Assembly: GCF_900112065.1 (NCBI RefSeq)
Contig: NZ_FOKE01000008.1
Span: 1-64,000, forward strand
DNA: 64,000 nt
Direction of reading: 5' to 3'
DNA from: Cohnella sp. OV330
Lineage (GTDB): Bacteria; Bacillota; Bacilli; Paenibacillales; Paenibacillaceae
Part shown: positions 38,576 to 46,687 of the stretch, piece by piece
How the letters are laid out: every line of letters begins with the position of its first letter
Numbering within the stretch: the stretch's first letter is position 1
Translations under genes and position numbers: made by a program
Notes under the pieces: model-generated
Database searches by the model: none
Told to the model about the DNA's origin: nothing
Seen by the model: only the letters and a program-made list of their open reading frames with translations

Positions 38576-38604
38576 TTGCATTTTAACATAACGAATCATA
38601 AAAT
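38576..38604 (+). promoter_or_regulatory. Sigma-A promoter for the oxidoreductase operon
   Basis: TTGCAT (38576-38581), 17 bases, TAAAAT (38599-38604). It sits in an AT-rich 217-base gap that also holds TTTTATATATAG near 38640. Confidence 0.6.
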
Positions 38605-38713
38605 TTATTAGATCAACGCGTCGTAAAAGTCAAAAACGGTTTTATATATAGCACGATCGTCAGGCTTTGCCCATATTGATACCAGTCACCCTAAGCATGA
38701 GGAGATGGAAGCA

Positions 38714-40459
38714 TTGATCGAGCAACTTTCTTGGAAAATAGGCGGTCAGCAGGGAGAGGGCGTCGAGAGCACGGACCGTATTTTTTCGACGGCGCTGAAC
38801 CGTCTCGGCTACTATCTATACGGCTATCGTCACTTCTCCTCCCGGATCAAGGGCGGTCATACGAACAACAAGATTCGCATCAGCACGCACCCGATCCGGG
38901 CGATCTCCGACGACCTGGACATCCTCGTCGCGTTCGACCAGGAGAGCATCGACCTGAACGCGAAGGAGCTTCGCGCGGGCGGCGTCATCGTCGCGGACGC
39001 CAAGTTCTCGCCGGTCGTGCCTGAGGGCGTCGAAGCCCAATTGTTCGCGGTGCCGATCACGGTGATCGCCGAAGAGCTCGGCACGTCATTGATGAAGAAC
39101 ATGGTCGCTTCCGGCGCGTCCTGGGCGCTACTCGGCCTGCCGATCGAGGTTTTCAACCGGGCGGTCGAAGAAGAGTTCGGGCGCAAGGGCGCTGCCGTCG
39201 TCGAGAAAAACGTCGAAGCCGTACGCCGGGGCGCGGAATTCGTGCTCGAGCAGGCCGGCGGCCCGATCGAGGCGTTTAAGCTGGCCGAAGCCGACGGCAA
39301 ACAGAAGCTGTTCATGATCGGCAACGAAGCGATGGGGCTCGGCTCCGTCGCGGCCGGCTGCCGCTTGATGTCCGCCTACCCGATCACGCCGGCATCGGAA
39401 GTGATGGAATATCTGATCAAGAAGCTGCCGAAGTTCGGCGGCACCGTCGTGCAGACGGAGGACGAGATCGCGGCGGTCACGATGGCGATCGGCGCCAACT
39501 ACGGCGGCGTGCGGACGATGACGGCTTCGGCCGGTCCGGGTTTGTCGCTCATGATGGAGGCGATAGGCCTGTCGGGCATGACCGAGACGCCGCTCGTCAT
39601 CATCGACACGCAGCGCGGCGGCCCTTCGACCGGCTTGCCGACGAAGCAGGAGCAGTCCGATATCAATGCGCTGATCTACGGCACGCACGGCGAGATTCCG
39701 AAGGTCGTCATCGCGCCGAGCACGATCGAAGAATGCTTCTACGACATGATCGAAGCCTTCAACATCGCCGAGGAATACCAAGTGCCGGTCATCGTGGCGA
39801 CCGACCTGCAGCTGTCGCTCGGCAAGCAATCGTGCGAGCCGCTCGACTACAAGCGCATTGAGATCAAGCGCGGCAAGCTTATCCCGCTCGAGCAGGAGCT
39901 CGCGCCTACGGAGCCGAACAAGCTGTTCAAGCGCTACGAATTCACCGAGGACGGCGTCTCCCCTCGCGTGCTGCCTGGCGCGAAGCACGGCATTCACCAT
40001 GTGACCGGCGTCGAACACGACGAGGAAGGACGTCCGTCGGAGAGCGCGGTCAACCGCCGCAAGATGATGGATAAGAGATTGAACAAGCTCGGCGCACTTC
40101 GCATTACCGACGCCGTGAAGTCGGACGGGCCGAGCGAGCCCGCCGATCTGCTCATCGTGTCGATGGGCTCCACGGGCGGCACGATCAACGAGGCCCAAAG
40201 CCGTCTGACGCAGGAGGGGATCGCGACGAATCACGTGACGGTGCGTCAGATGCATCCGTTTCCGAGCGACCTGCTCGCGCCTTACCTTGAGCGGGCTAGC
40301 AAAGTCGTCGTGCTCGAGAACAACGCGACGGGCCAACTCGCCAATCTGATCAAGCAAAACGTCGGATACCACGATAAAATCGTGAATCTGCTCAAATACG
40401 ACGGCACGCCGTTCCTGCCTTCCGAAGTCTATCAAGCCTGCAAGGAGCTGAAGATGTAA
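38714..40459 (+). CDS. korA: 2-oxoacid:ferredoxin oxidoreductase, fused gamma-alpha subunit
   Basis: This subunit of a 2-oxoacid:acceptor oxidoreductase (probably 2-oxoglutarate) oxidises a 2-oxoacid to its acyl-CoA with reduced ferredoxin. The N-terminal gamma domain (WKIGGQQGEGVESTDRIF; GYRHFSSRIKGGH) is fused to the alpha domain (YPITPASEVMEYLIKK; QTEDEIAAVTMAIGANYGG). TTG at 38714 lies nine bases after GAGGAG and gives MIEQLSW, as in relatives; ATG at 38705 abuts the site. 581 residues. One-base overlap with the beta subunit. Confidence 0.9.
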   Translation: MIEQLSWKIGGQQGEGVESTDRIFSTALNRLGYYLYGYRHFSSRIKGGHTNNKIRISTHPIRAISDDLDILVAFDQESIDLNAKELRAGGVIVADAKFSPVVPEGVEAQLFAVPITVIAEELGTSLMKNMVASGASWALLGLPIEVFNRAVEEEFGRKGAAVVEKNVEAVRRGAEFVLEQAGGPIEAFKLAEADGKQKLFMIGNEAMGLGSVAAGCRLMSAYPITPASEVMEYLIKKLPKFGGTVVQTEDEIAAVTMAIGANYGGVRTMTASAGPGLSLMMEAIGLSGMTETPLVIIDTQRGGPSTGLPTKQEQSDINALIYGTHGEIPKVVIAPSTIEECFYDMIEAFNIAEEYQVPVIVATDLQLSLGKQSCEPLDYKRIEIKRGKLIPLEQELAPTEPNKLFKRYEFTEDGVSPRVLPGAKHGIHHVTGVEHDEEGRPSESAVNRRKMMDKRLNKLGALRITDAVKSDGPSEPADLLIVSMGSTGGTINEAQSRLTQEGIATNHVTVRQMHPFPSDLLAPYLERASKVVVLENNATGQLANLIKQNVGYHDKIVNLLKYDGTPFLPSEVYQACKELKM

Positions 40460-41325
40460 TGGCTACTTTCAAAGAATTCCGCAACAACGTCAAGCCGAAC
40501 TGGTGCCCCGGCTGCGGGGACTTCACCGTGCAGGCTTCGATTCAACGGGCGGCCGCGAACGTCGGCCTAGAGCCCGAGCAGCTCGCCGTCATCTCCGGCA
40601 TCGGCTGCTCGGGCCGGATCTCCGGCTACATTAACGCGTACGGACTGCACGGCATTCACGGCCGCGCGCTGCCGATCGCCCAAGGCGTCAAGCTCGCGAA
40701 CCGCGAATTGACCGTCATCGCGTCGGGCGGCGACGGAGACGGATTCGCGATCGGCATGGGCCATACCGTTCATGCGATCCGCCGCAACTTGGACATCACC
40801 TATATCGTCATGGACAATCAGATCTACGGGCTGACCAAGGGCCAGACGTCCCCGCGGAGCGCGGAAGGCTTCAAGACGAAGTCGACGCCGGAAGGCTCGA
40901 TCGAGACGACGTTGTCGCCGCTCGAGATCGCGCTGTCCGCAGGCGCGACGTTTGTCGCGCAGTCGTTTTCCAGCGATCTGAAGCAGTTGACCTCGCTCAT
41001 CGAGCAGGCGATTCAGCACAAAGGCTTCTCGCTCATCAACGTTTTCTCGCCTTGCGTGACCTTCAACAAGGTCAACACCTACGACTGGTTCAAGGAGAAC
41101 ATCGTTAACCTCGAGCAGTTCCCCGAGTACGATCCGTCCAACCGCATCGCGGCAATGACGAAGATCATGGAGACGCGCGGCATGCTGACGGGCCTGATCT
41201 ACCAGGACACGACGCGCAAGTCGTACGAGGACATGGCGGTCGGCTTCAAGCCGGAAGCGCTGGCGAAGCAGGATCTGACGCTTCCAGAAGCGGAATTCGA
41301 CAAGTTGCTCGCGGAATTCAGATAA
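40459..41325 (+). CDS. korB: 2-oxoacid:ferredoxin oxidoreductase, beta subunit
   Basis: The beta subunit binds thiamine diphosphate and an iron-sulfur cluster. CPGCGDF (about residues 14-20) and a further Cys in GIGCSGRIS are visible, and the TPP motif is GGDGDGFAIGMGH followed by IVMDNQIYGLTKGQTSP. The 288-residue length is standard. With the preceding subunit it forms the complete alpha/beta enzyme; no ferredoxin gene is adjacent. A strong terminator follows. The exact 2-oxoacid cannot be decided from the sequence. Confidence 0.92.
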   Translation: MATFKEFRNNVKPNWCPGCGDFTVQASIQRAAANVGLEPEQLAVISGIGCSGRISGYINAYGLHGIHGRALPIAQGVKLANRELTVIASGGDGDGFAIGMGHTVHAIRRNLDITYIVMDNQIYGLTKGQTSPRSAEGFKTKSTPEGSIETTLSPLEIALSAGATFVAQSFSSDLKQLTSLIEQAIQHKGFSLINVFSPCVTFNKVNTYDWFKENIVNLEQFPEYDPSNRIAAMTKIMETRGMLTGLIYQDTTRKSYEDMAVGFKPEALAKQDLTLPEAEFDKLLAEFR

Positions 41326-41345
41326 GGAACAGCAAACCCCTTCAT

Positions 41346-41393
41346 AGCGGCAGCCGGGACATGCAAACTTGTCCCGGCTGCCGCTATTTTTTT
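41346..41393 (+). terminator. Rho-independent terminator after korB
   Basis: AGCGGCAGCCGGGACA (41346-41361) pairs with TGTCCCGGCTGCCGCT (41370-41385), then a seven-T run. Confidence 0.95.
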
Positions 41394-41480
41394 GGTTTTT
41401 CGCGCGTACACACGAAGGACACAAGGGTACGATAAAGTTAGAGACGTACCGTATGGCAGGACAGAGACGGGGGCGAGGCG

Positions 41481-42161
41481 ATGAAGCGAACGATTGTGCT
41501 AGCTGAAGACGACGCGCTTATGCGAGAGTTTATAACGGATTATTTTGTCAGGGAGGGTTGGGACGTGCTCGAAGCGGATAACGGGCGAACGGCGCTGGAC
41601 CTGTTCGAGCAGAACGCCGTCGACCTGGTCGTGCTCGATCTGATGATGCCGGAGATGGACGGCTGGACGGCTTGCAGGCGCATCCGGGAAAAGTCGGACG
41701 TACCGGTGATCATCATCACGGCGCGTGCGGAGGACGACGATCAGATTCTGGGCTATGAGCTCGGCGCCGATGAGTACGTGACGAAGCCTCTAAGTCCGCG
41801 CGTACTAGTCGCTCGAGCCGCGGCGCTCATGCGCCGGACCGAAGGGACGGTCGGGCGCGACGGCGAGCAGCTCGTCTTCGGCGATCTGACGATCGACAGA
41901 CAGTCGCATGCCGCCGCCGTGTCCGGGAAGCCGCTCCAATTGTCGCCGAAGGCGTTCGAATTGCTCGTTTTTCTCGCGAAGCATGAAGGCAAGGTGCTGG
42001 CACGCGAATTTATTTTGGATTCGGTATGGGGCTACGAATACGACGGCGATCCGCGAACGGTGGATACGCATATCAAAAAGCTGCGCGCCAAGCTCGGTCC
42101 AGAAGGCAAGCTGATCTCCACGGTCGTCCGTACCGGGTACAAATTCGAGAGGGCGCCATGA
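41481..42161 (+). CDS. OmpR-family response regulator
   Basis: The receiver domain has the acidic pair ED at residues 9-10, the phospho-acceptor Asp at 53 (VVLDLMMPEMDGW), Thr 80 and Lys 102 (YVTKPLS). The C-terminal winged helix (about 130-225) contains LSPKAFELLVFLAKHEGKV and RTVDTHIKKLRAKLG. GGGGGCGAGGCG precedes the ATG. It overlaps the sensor kinase by four bases. Signal and targets are unknown; the downstream lipoprotein is a likely member of the same system. Confidence 0.93.
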   Translation: MKRTIVLAEDDALMREFITDYFVREGWDVLEADNGRTALDLFEQNAVDLVVLDLMMPEMDGWTACRRIREKSDVPVIIITARAEDDDQILGYELGADEYVTKPLSPRVLVARAAALMRRTEGTVGRDGEQLVFGDLTIDRQSHAAAVSGKPLQLSPKAFELLVFLAKHEGKVLAREFILDSVWGYEYDGDPRTVDTHIKKLRAKLGPEGKLISTVVRTGYKFERAP

Positions 42162-43918
42162 AAAGGCGAAGCGTCGTCGTTAAGCTTTTCGCGGTGACCG
42201 CGGCTCTCGTCCTCCTCGTATTCGTGCTCCTGCTCCTGGCCGAAGGGCTGTTCTTCGAACGATTTTATCGCGCGTCCAAAGACCATGCGATCGAACGAGG
42301 CATGACGGCGTTCGGCGATGCGTACCGGCAGGCCGAGCAGACGAAAGCCGGCAGCGGGTCCCGGCTGCTCGGCGAATTCATGAACCGAAACGACGCGAGT
42401 ATGGCTATGTTGAATGACCGTTTCGAGCTCATTTCCGTTAATCCCTACTTTCTCGAGCTGCGCGCGGACGGCATTACGGTCACCGTGCCGCTCGCAAGCG
42501 AAGGAATGACGGCGGACGCGCTCCCGCCAGGTCTGAAGGTCGGGGACCGGCTGTCGGTCGACGGCATTTATATGGACGAGGAAGATACGATCATGCAGCC
42601 GATCGCCATCGGGCAAGGGGAGCGCGCACTCGAGGAGGGACTCGTACGAGTAAGCGGGACGATCGCGGATCTCCTCGTGCCGGAGCGCCGTTCGTACAAT
42701 CCGTTTTATCAGGATCTGCAAATGAAAGAGGCGCTCTCGGCCTGGCTGACAGAGGACGTGCAGGCTTCGATCCGGACGATGGCCAGCGGAACCGTTCGGA
42801 CGGAATGGACCGATCCATGGAGCGGGGTCCGCTATGCGGCCATGCTGCAACCGTTCGCGCCGGAGCGCGGGGATGCCCGATATTTGTTCGCCATGACGTC
42901 CCTTCAGCCGGTAGGAGAAGCCGTAGACATGCTGAAGCGGTACATCGTCTTTTTAGCGCCGGTCGTATTGGTCTTGGGACTTCTGTTGTCATGGATTTAT
43001 TCGAGAATGGTCTCGCGTCCGCTCGTTCGGCTGACCCGATCGGCCACGAGGCTCTCCGAGCTCGAATTCGACGGGCATGAGGAGATTCGGTCAAACGACG
43101 AATTCGGCGAGCTGTCGCGCCGCATGACCGCGATGTCCCGGAATTTGGAGGCTGCGCTCGCGGACCTGAGACAAGCGAACGTGCGGCTGAAGCAGGATGT
43201 CGAGGAGAAGGAGCGTTCCGAGCGGCTGCGCAAGGAACTGGTCGCGAACATTTCCCATGAGCTCAAAACGCCGCTCGGCATCGTGAAGGGCTTCGCCGAG
43301 GGGCTTCAGGACGGCGTTGCCGCCGACAAACGGGAGCGGTACCTGTCCTTGATCGTGACGGAGACGGATCGGATGAACGCGCTCATCATGGATATGCTCG
43401 AGCTGTCCCGATTCGAGGTTAGGGCCGTTTCATTGCAGCCGGAAGCGATCTCCTTGACGGCGACGATTCGAAAGGCGCTGCGGTCGTTTTCCGGGCAGAT
43501 CGAAGAGAAGGGGCTGCGTCTTACAACGAACGCGGACGAGGAATGGCAAGTGGAAGCGGACCCGAAGCGGCTCGAACAGGTGATTATGAATTTATTGAGC
43601 AACGCGATTCGGCACGCTGCCGAAGGCGGCACGCTCACGATTGAAGTGACGCGGCCGGCGCAGGGCAAAGTACGTACGACCATCGAAAACGAAGGTCCGC
43701 CGATCGCCGAAGCCGATTTGGACCGGATCTGGGAACAATTTTACCGCGCCGAGCGGTCAAGAGACCGCAAAACCGGCGGTACGGGCTTGGGCCTCGCCAT
43801 CGTAAAGCATATTCTGACGCTCCACGGGAGCGAGTTCGGGGTTCGCAATACGTCGCGAGGCGTGGCTTTCTACTTTACGTTAAACGAAAACGGAGGAGAT
43901 TCGAATGATGAACCGTAA
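42158..43918 (+). CDS. Membrane sensor histidine kinase
   Basis: This 586-residue kinase has two membrane segments (about residues 8-32 and 262-284) that enclose an extracellular domain of ~230 residues. A HAMP domain follows, then HisKA with His about 367 (NISHELKTPLGIVKGFAEG) and an HATPase with NLLSNAIRHA and GGTGLGLAIVKHI. The extracellular domain shows internal PAS/PDC-like beta segments, but no named sensor family is recognised. ATG at 42158 overlaps the regulator stop. Confidence 0.92.
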   Translation: MKRRSVVVKLFAVTAALVLLVFVLLLLAEGLFFERFYRASKDHAIERGMTAFGDAYRQAEQTKAGSGSRLLGEFMNRNDASMAMLNDRFELISVNPYFLELRADGITVTVPLASEGMTADALPPGLKVGDRLSVDGIYMDEEDTIMQPIAIGQGERALEEGLVRVSGTIADLLVPERRSYNPFYQDLQMKEALSAWLTEDVQASIRTMASGTVRTEWTDPWSGVRYAAMLQPFAPERGDARYLFAMTSLQPVGEAVDMLKRYIVFLAPVVLVLGLLLSWIYSRMVSRPLVRLTRSATRLSELEFDGHEEIRSNDEFGELSRRMTAMSRNLEAALADLRQANVRLKQDVEEKERSERLRKELVANISHELKTPLGIVKGFAEGLQDGVAADKRERYLSLIVTETDRMNALIMDMLELSRFEVRAVSLQPEAISLTATIRKALRSFSGQIEEKGLRLTTNADEEWQVEADPKRLEQVIMNLLSNAIRHAAEGGTLTIEVTRPAQGKVRTTIENEGPPIAEADLDRIWEQFYRAERSRDRKTGGTGLGLAIVKHILTLHGSEFGVRNTSRGVAFYFTLNENGGDSNDEP

Positions 43919-44501
43919 AAAATGGATGTATGCCGCCGCGATCGCGGCGCTGCTGATGACGAGCGCCTGCGGGGAGAAAACGAATACGGATGCGCAGGCA
44001 TCGGCCGGCGCTTCTTCGACCGCCGCGCAAACGACGCCTTTGCCTTCCGCTTCCGCGTCGTTGCCCGCATCGGCGCCTGCGTCGCCTTCCGCAGGAGAAT
44101 CGACGGACGCTCCCGCATCCTCTCCTGTTTCATCCGCGGCCGGATCGGGAGCGGCGGCGTCCGAGGAGCCGGCCGATCAGAAGATCCTCATCGTCATCGA
44201 TCAGACGGAGAAGCCGATCGAAGGCAACAGCTTCGACTTTGTCGTCAAGCAGGTCCCGACCGGCTACGCGCTGTCCGAGATGAGCTGGACCTCCGGGGAT
44301 ACGAAGATCGTCAACACGCTGGCGGACGCGATCGCGCACGGCGGCAACGGCGAAGACGGATTTTACATCAGCGGCGACGGGCAGTTCATGGGCTTCTTCT
44401 ACCCCGACGAGCTGAAGGGGCAGGAGGGCGAGGTCAGCTTTTCGTTCAAGGACGACCAAGGAAACGAAAAGAGCTGGACGAAAAAAATCAAGTTGAAGTG
44501 A
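43905..44501 (+). CDS. Lipoprotein of the two-component operon
   Basis: The 198-residue protein has a signal peptide ending in the lipobox LMTSAC (Cys about 23), then an Ala/Ser/Pro-rich spacer to about residue 90 and a C-terminal beta-rich domain (KILIVIDQTEKPIEG ... VSFSFKDDQGNEKSW). It would be anchored on the outer face of the membrane. It overlaps the sensor kinase by 14 bases and has CGGAGGAGA as ribosome-binding site, so it may be a ligand-binding partner or modulator of the kinase. Family not recognised. Confidence 0.85.
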   Translation: MMNRKKWMYAAAIAALLMTSACGEKTNTDAQASAGASSTAAQTTPLPSASASLPASAPASPSAGESTDAPASSPVSSAAGSGAAASEEPADQKILIVIDQTEKPIEGNSFDFVVKQVPTGYALSEMSWTSGDTKIVNTLADAIAHGGNGEDGFYISGDGQFMGFFYPDELKGQEGEVSFSFKDDQGNEKSWTKKIKLK

Positions 44502-44530
44502 TGCAAGCGCAGAGTACCGTTTATTGCCGA

Positions 44531-44561
44531 AGAGAGAGGGAGATCCTCTCTCTTTTTTTAT
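44531..44561 (+). terminator. Rho-independent terminator after the lipoprotein gene
   Basis: AGAGAGAGG pairs with CCTCTCTCT around GAGAT, followed by seven T. Confidence 0.9.
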
Positions 44562-44578
44562 TTCAATAAATCTGCGAA

Positions 44579-44713
44579 CTAGGCGCCCGCAGCTGACCAA
44601 ATCGGCAATCCGCAGATGATTGGCGTTAACGTTCCAATCTCGCTATTCCCGCCCAAACCTGCTTTTGTCGCTTTTTTCACTCCTTCAAGCTTATTATCCT
44701 TTTCATAAAAACG
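44579..44713 (-). other. Open tail resembling a lasso-peptide precursor end
   Basis: The last 44 codons of a minus-strand frame read ...YEKDNKLEGVKKATK then AGLGGNSEIGTLTP and end GLPIWSAAGA. VKKATK|AG resembles the end of lasso leader peptides (Thr at -2), and a Glu at core position 8 would suit an eight-residue macrolactam. Against this, no start codon with a ribosome-binding site is placed correctly, the leader proline is Asp, Tyr-to-Thr spacing is two short, and no B/C processing genes are in the window. It may be a relic or chance. Confidence 0.2.
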
Positions 44714-44785
44714 ATGAAGATCTGAAATTACCGGCGATACGCACCGACGCTCGAATCCAGGCCGGCGTAAGCCGCATCCGCGCGT

Positions 44786-45068
44786 ACTGGCGATCATGTA
44801 AAAATCGGACATCCGGTCGTTGCGGACGACGATCGGAATGAGCCTGCGTTCGTCCGTGCGTGCGGAACCGCTCACTTCGGCGAAGGCGGCCGCGGGCAGC
44901 ACCTCGAACGTGCCCGGGCGCGTAGTTGAAGACGGAGTAAAAAATAAAAGTGACCAATAACGCAATAATGATGAAGAAGCTCAGCAGCAGCCGGATGAAC
45001 AAGGACGACGTAAAGTCCTTGAGCCTTAGCTTGAACGGCGCGGCGGAGGAGGCGTTCGTGTCTGGCAT
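44786..45068 (-). pseudogene. Remnant of a membrane-anchored AraC-type regulator
   Basis: From 45068 the frame reads KLRLKDFTSSLFIRLLLSFF and continues as a first membrane helix, the usual start of large Paenibacillaceae AraC regulators with an extracellular sensor. Near 44920 homology-like sequence continues in another frame (LPAAAFAEVSG..., RRLIPIVVRNDRMSDFYMIAS), resembling the late sensor region of the same family. The HTH part is absent. I infer an internal deletion, frameshift and 3' truncation. Only a family-level resemblance is claimed. Confidence 0.5.
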
Positions 45069-45173
45069 GAGGGCTTCACCCGCTCCCTTTATGTAGGTTG
45101 TCAGATCCATACACATATGCCTTCATTAAACCACGAACGGGCGCGCCGGCGGTATCACCATATTTTTAACTTA

Positions 45174-45201
45174 TTCACGATTTGTGCGTGAATGCTATAC
45201 T
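45174..45201 (+). promoter_or_regulatory. Extended -10 promoter for the HAD gene
   Basis: TTCACG (45174-45179), 16 bases, TATACT (45196-45201) with TG at the extended position. Confidence 0.55.
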
Positions 45202-45235
45202 TTCGGTAGACGATAGAAAGGGAGAGAAATGCAAG

Positions 45236-45823
45236 TTGAAGCACAAGAAAGCGATGATCCTCGACGTCGGCGGCGTACTCGCCACCAATTATACCCCGCA
45301 ATTTTGGGAAGGCCTCTCGGACGATTACGACGTGCCCTATGATGCATTGATGCAATTCCGCAAAGACGTAAGAGCGGATTTATGGACGGGCGCGATGGCC
45401 GAGAGGGAATTTTGGGAACGAATGTCCGGGCGCTTCCACGCGATCGACGGGGCTGACGCTAGGGAGAGGCTGGTCTCGGAGATTCGTCCGCTGCCCGCGC
45501 TTGAGCGGCTGGCCGAATGGCGCGACCGGGCGAGTCTGAACATCCTCAGCAATCACCGGACCGAATGGATCGCGCCGGTGCTCGCGCGCATATATCCGCT
45601 GGCGGATCATGTGATCGTCTCGGCGGAGGTCGGTTGCCGCAAGCCGGAGCCGGAGATTTACGGCCGCATGGACGCGAGCCTGGCGGACTTCGCGGACATT
45701 TTATACGTCGACGATACGAAAAACAATCTGCCGCAAGGCGCCGCGCTCGGATGGAAGACGCTGCTGGCGGATGACGAAGGCGCTTGGATCGCGCAGGCGG
45801 AACGTTGGCTGAAGGCAGAATAA
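45236..45823 (+). CDS. HAD-superfamily hydrolase
   Basis: The 195-residue protein has HAD motif I as ILDVGGVLA (nucleophile Asp about 9), motif II in LNILSNHRTEW, the Lys of motif III in VGCRKPEPEIY and motif IV LYVDDTKNNL. It fits the DxGGVL subgroup related to YihX-type phosphatases. Start is taken as TTG at 45236, about 11 bases after GGGAG; the frame is open a further 18 codons upstream, but these overlap the promoter. Substrate unknown. Confidence 0.85.
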   Translation: MKHKKAMILDVGGVLATNYTPQFWEGLSDDYDVPYDALMQFRKDVRADLWTGAMAEREFWERMSGRFHAIDGADARERLVSEIRPLPALERLAEWRDRASLNILSNHRTEWIAPVLARIYPLADHVIVSAEVGCRKPEPEIYGRMDASLADFADILYVDDTKNNLPQGAALGWKTLLADDEGAWIAQAERWLKAE

Positions 45824-45907
45824 GGCCATATAAGGCGGATGTATGACAAGCGCGTGGACGGTTCGTGAACTTGCGTCCTTGCCTGCGTAACGGGCCGATG
45901 TTTGCGT

Positions 45908-45913
45908 TATAAT
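45908..45913 (+). promoter_or_regulatory. TATAAT -10 element for the pduL-like gene
   Basis: A perfect TATAAT lies 57 bases before the gene. No convincing -35 stands at 16-18 bases. Confidence 0.4.
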
Positions 45914-45969
45914 GACATCGTGTACATGTTCAATAAACAAAAGCCGCTCGCGAAAGGCAGGTCTTGTCG

Positions 45970-46548
45970 ATGAACGAAGACAGAAAAATACCGGTCGGCG
46001 TGTCCGCCAGGCACATTCATCTCACGCAGGAGCATGTCCGGATCCTGTTCGGCGAAGGCGCCGAGCTCACCGAGATGAAGCCGCTGTCGCAGCCGGGTCA
46101 ATTCGCCGCGAACGAGACGGTCGCGGTTTATGGCCCGAAGGGCGCTTTTCCGAAGGTTCGCATCCTCGGGCCGGTCCGCAAGGCCACGCAGCTGGAAGTG
46201 TCCCGCACGGACGCCTTCTCGCTCGGACTGAAGCCGCCGGTGCGCGAATCCGGCCATATCGAAGGGACGCCCGGCATCCGGATCGTCGGCCCGGCCGGCG
46301 AAGTGACGGTTGACGAAGGCGTCATCGTGGCGGCCCGGCACATTCATTTCCATACGTCCGACGCGGAGCGGCTCGGCATCGCGGACAAGCAGCTGCTCAA
46401 GGTGCGGGTCGGCGGAGAGCGCGGCCTCGTGTTCGAGAACGTCATCGCGCGCGTATCGGCGTCCTTTGCGCTCGACATGCATATCGACACCGACGAAGGC
46501 AACGCCTCCGGGGCGGCGACGGGCGACTTCGCCGAACTGTTGGAATAG
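45970..46548 (+). CDS. pduL: PduL-type phosphate acyltransferase
   Basis: PduL moves acyl groups between CoA and phosphate. The two histidine motifs that bind zinc are visible as VGVSARHIHLTQEH near the start and VIVAARHIHFHTSD in the second half; LGPVRKATQLEVSRTDAF is conserved. 192 residues from ATG 45970 (TTG at 45964 also possible). No microcompartment shell or dehydratase genes are near, so it probably acts as a housekeeping phosphotransacetylase. A terminator follows. Confidence 0.92.
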   Translation: MNEDRKIPVGVSARHIHLTQEHVRILFGEGAELTEMKPLSQPGQFAANETVAVYGPKGAFPKVRILGPVRKATQLEVSRTDAFSLGLKPPVRESGHIEGTPGIRIVGPAGEVTVDEGVIVAARHIHFHTSDAERLGIADKQLLKVRVGGERGLVFENVIARVSASFALDMHIDTDEGNASGAATGDFAELLE

Positions 46549-46558
46549 GAAATTGAAA

Positions 46559-46594
46559 GACGCGTTTCCGCGATGCGAGCGGAGACGCGTTTTT
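46559..46594 (+). terminator. Rho-independent terminator after pduL
   Basis: ACGCGTTTCCGC pairs with GCGGAGACGCGT (one G-T), followed by a T-run. Confidence 0.88.
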
Positions 46595-46687
46595 GCGTCT
46601 TCTTGCAAGTATAGGACGCGATGGACTTTTCATAGATATGGTAAACTGTGTATATTCCTTATCATAAAAGCCGAGGTGGTACCGAAG

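Noticed and set aside
44620-44841. Plus-strand frame in the decayed region
   Set aside because: No ribosome-binding site, no family, and it is opposite the regulator remnant.
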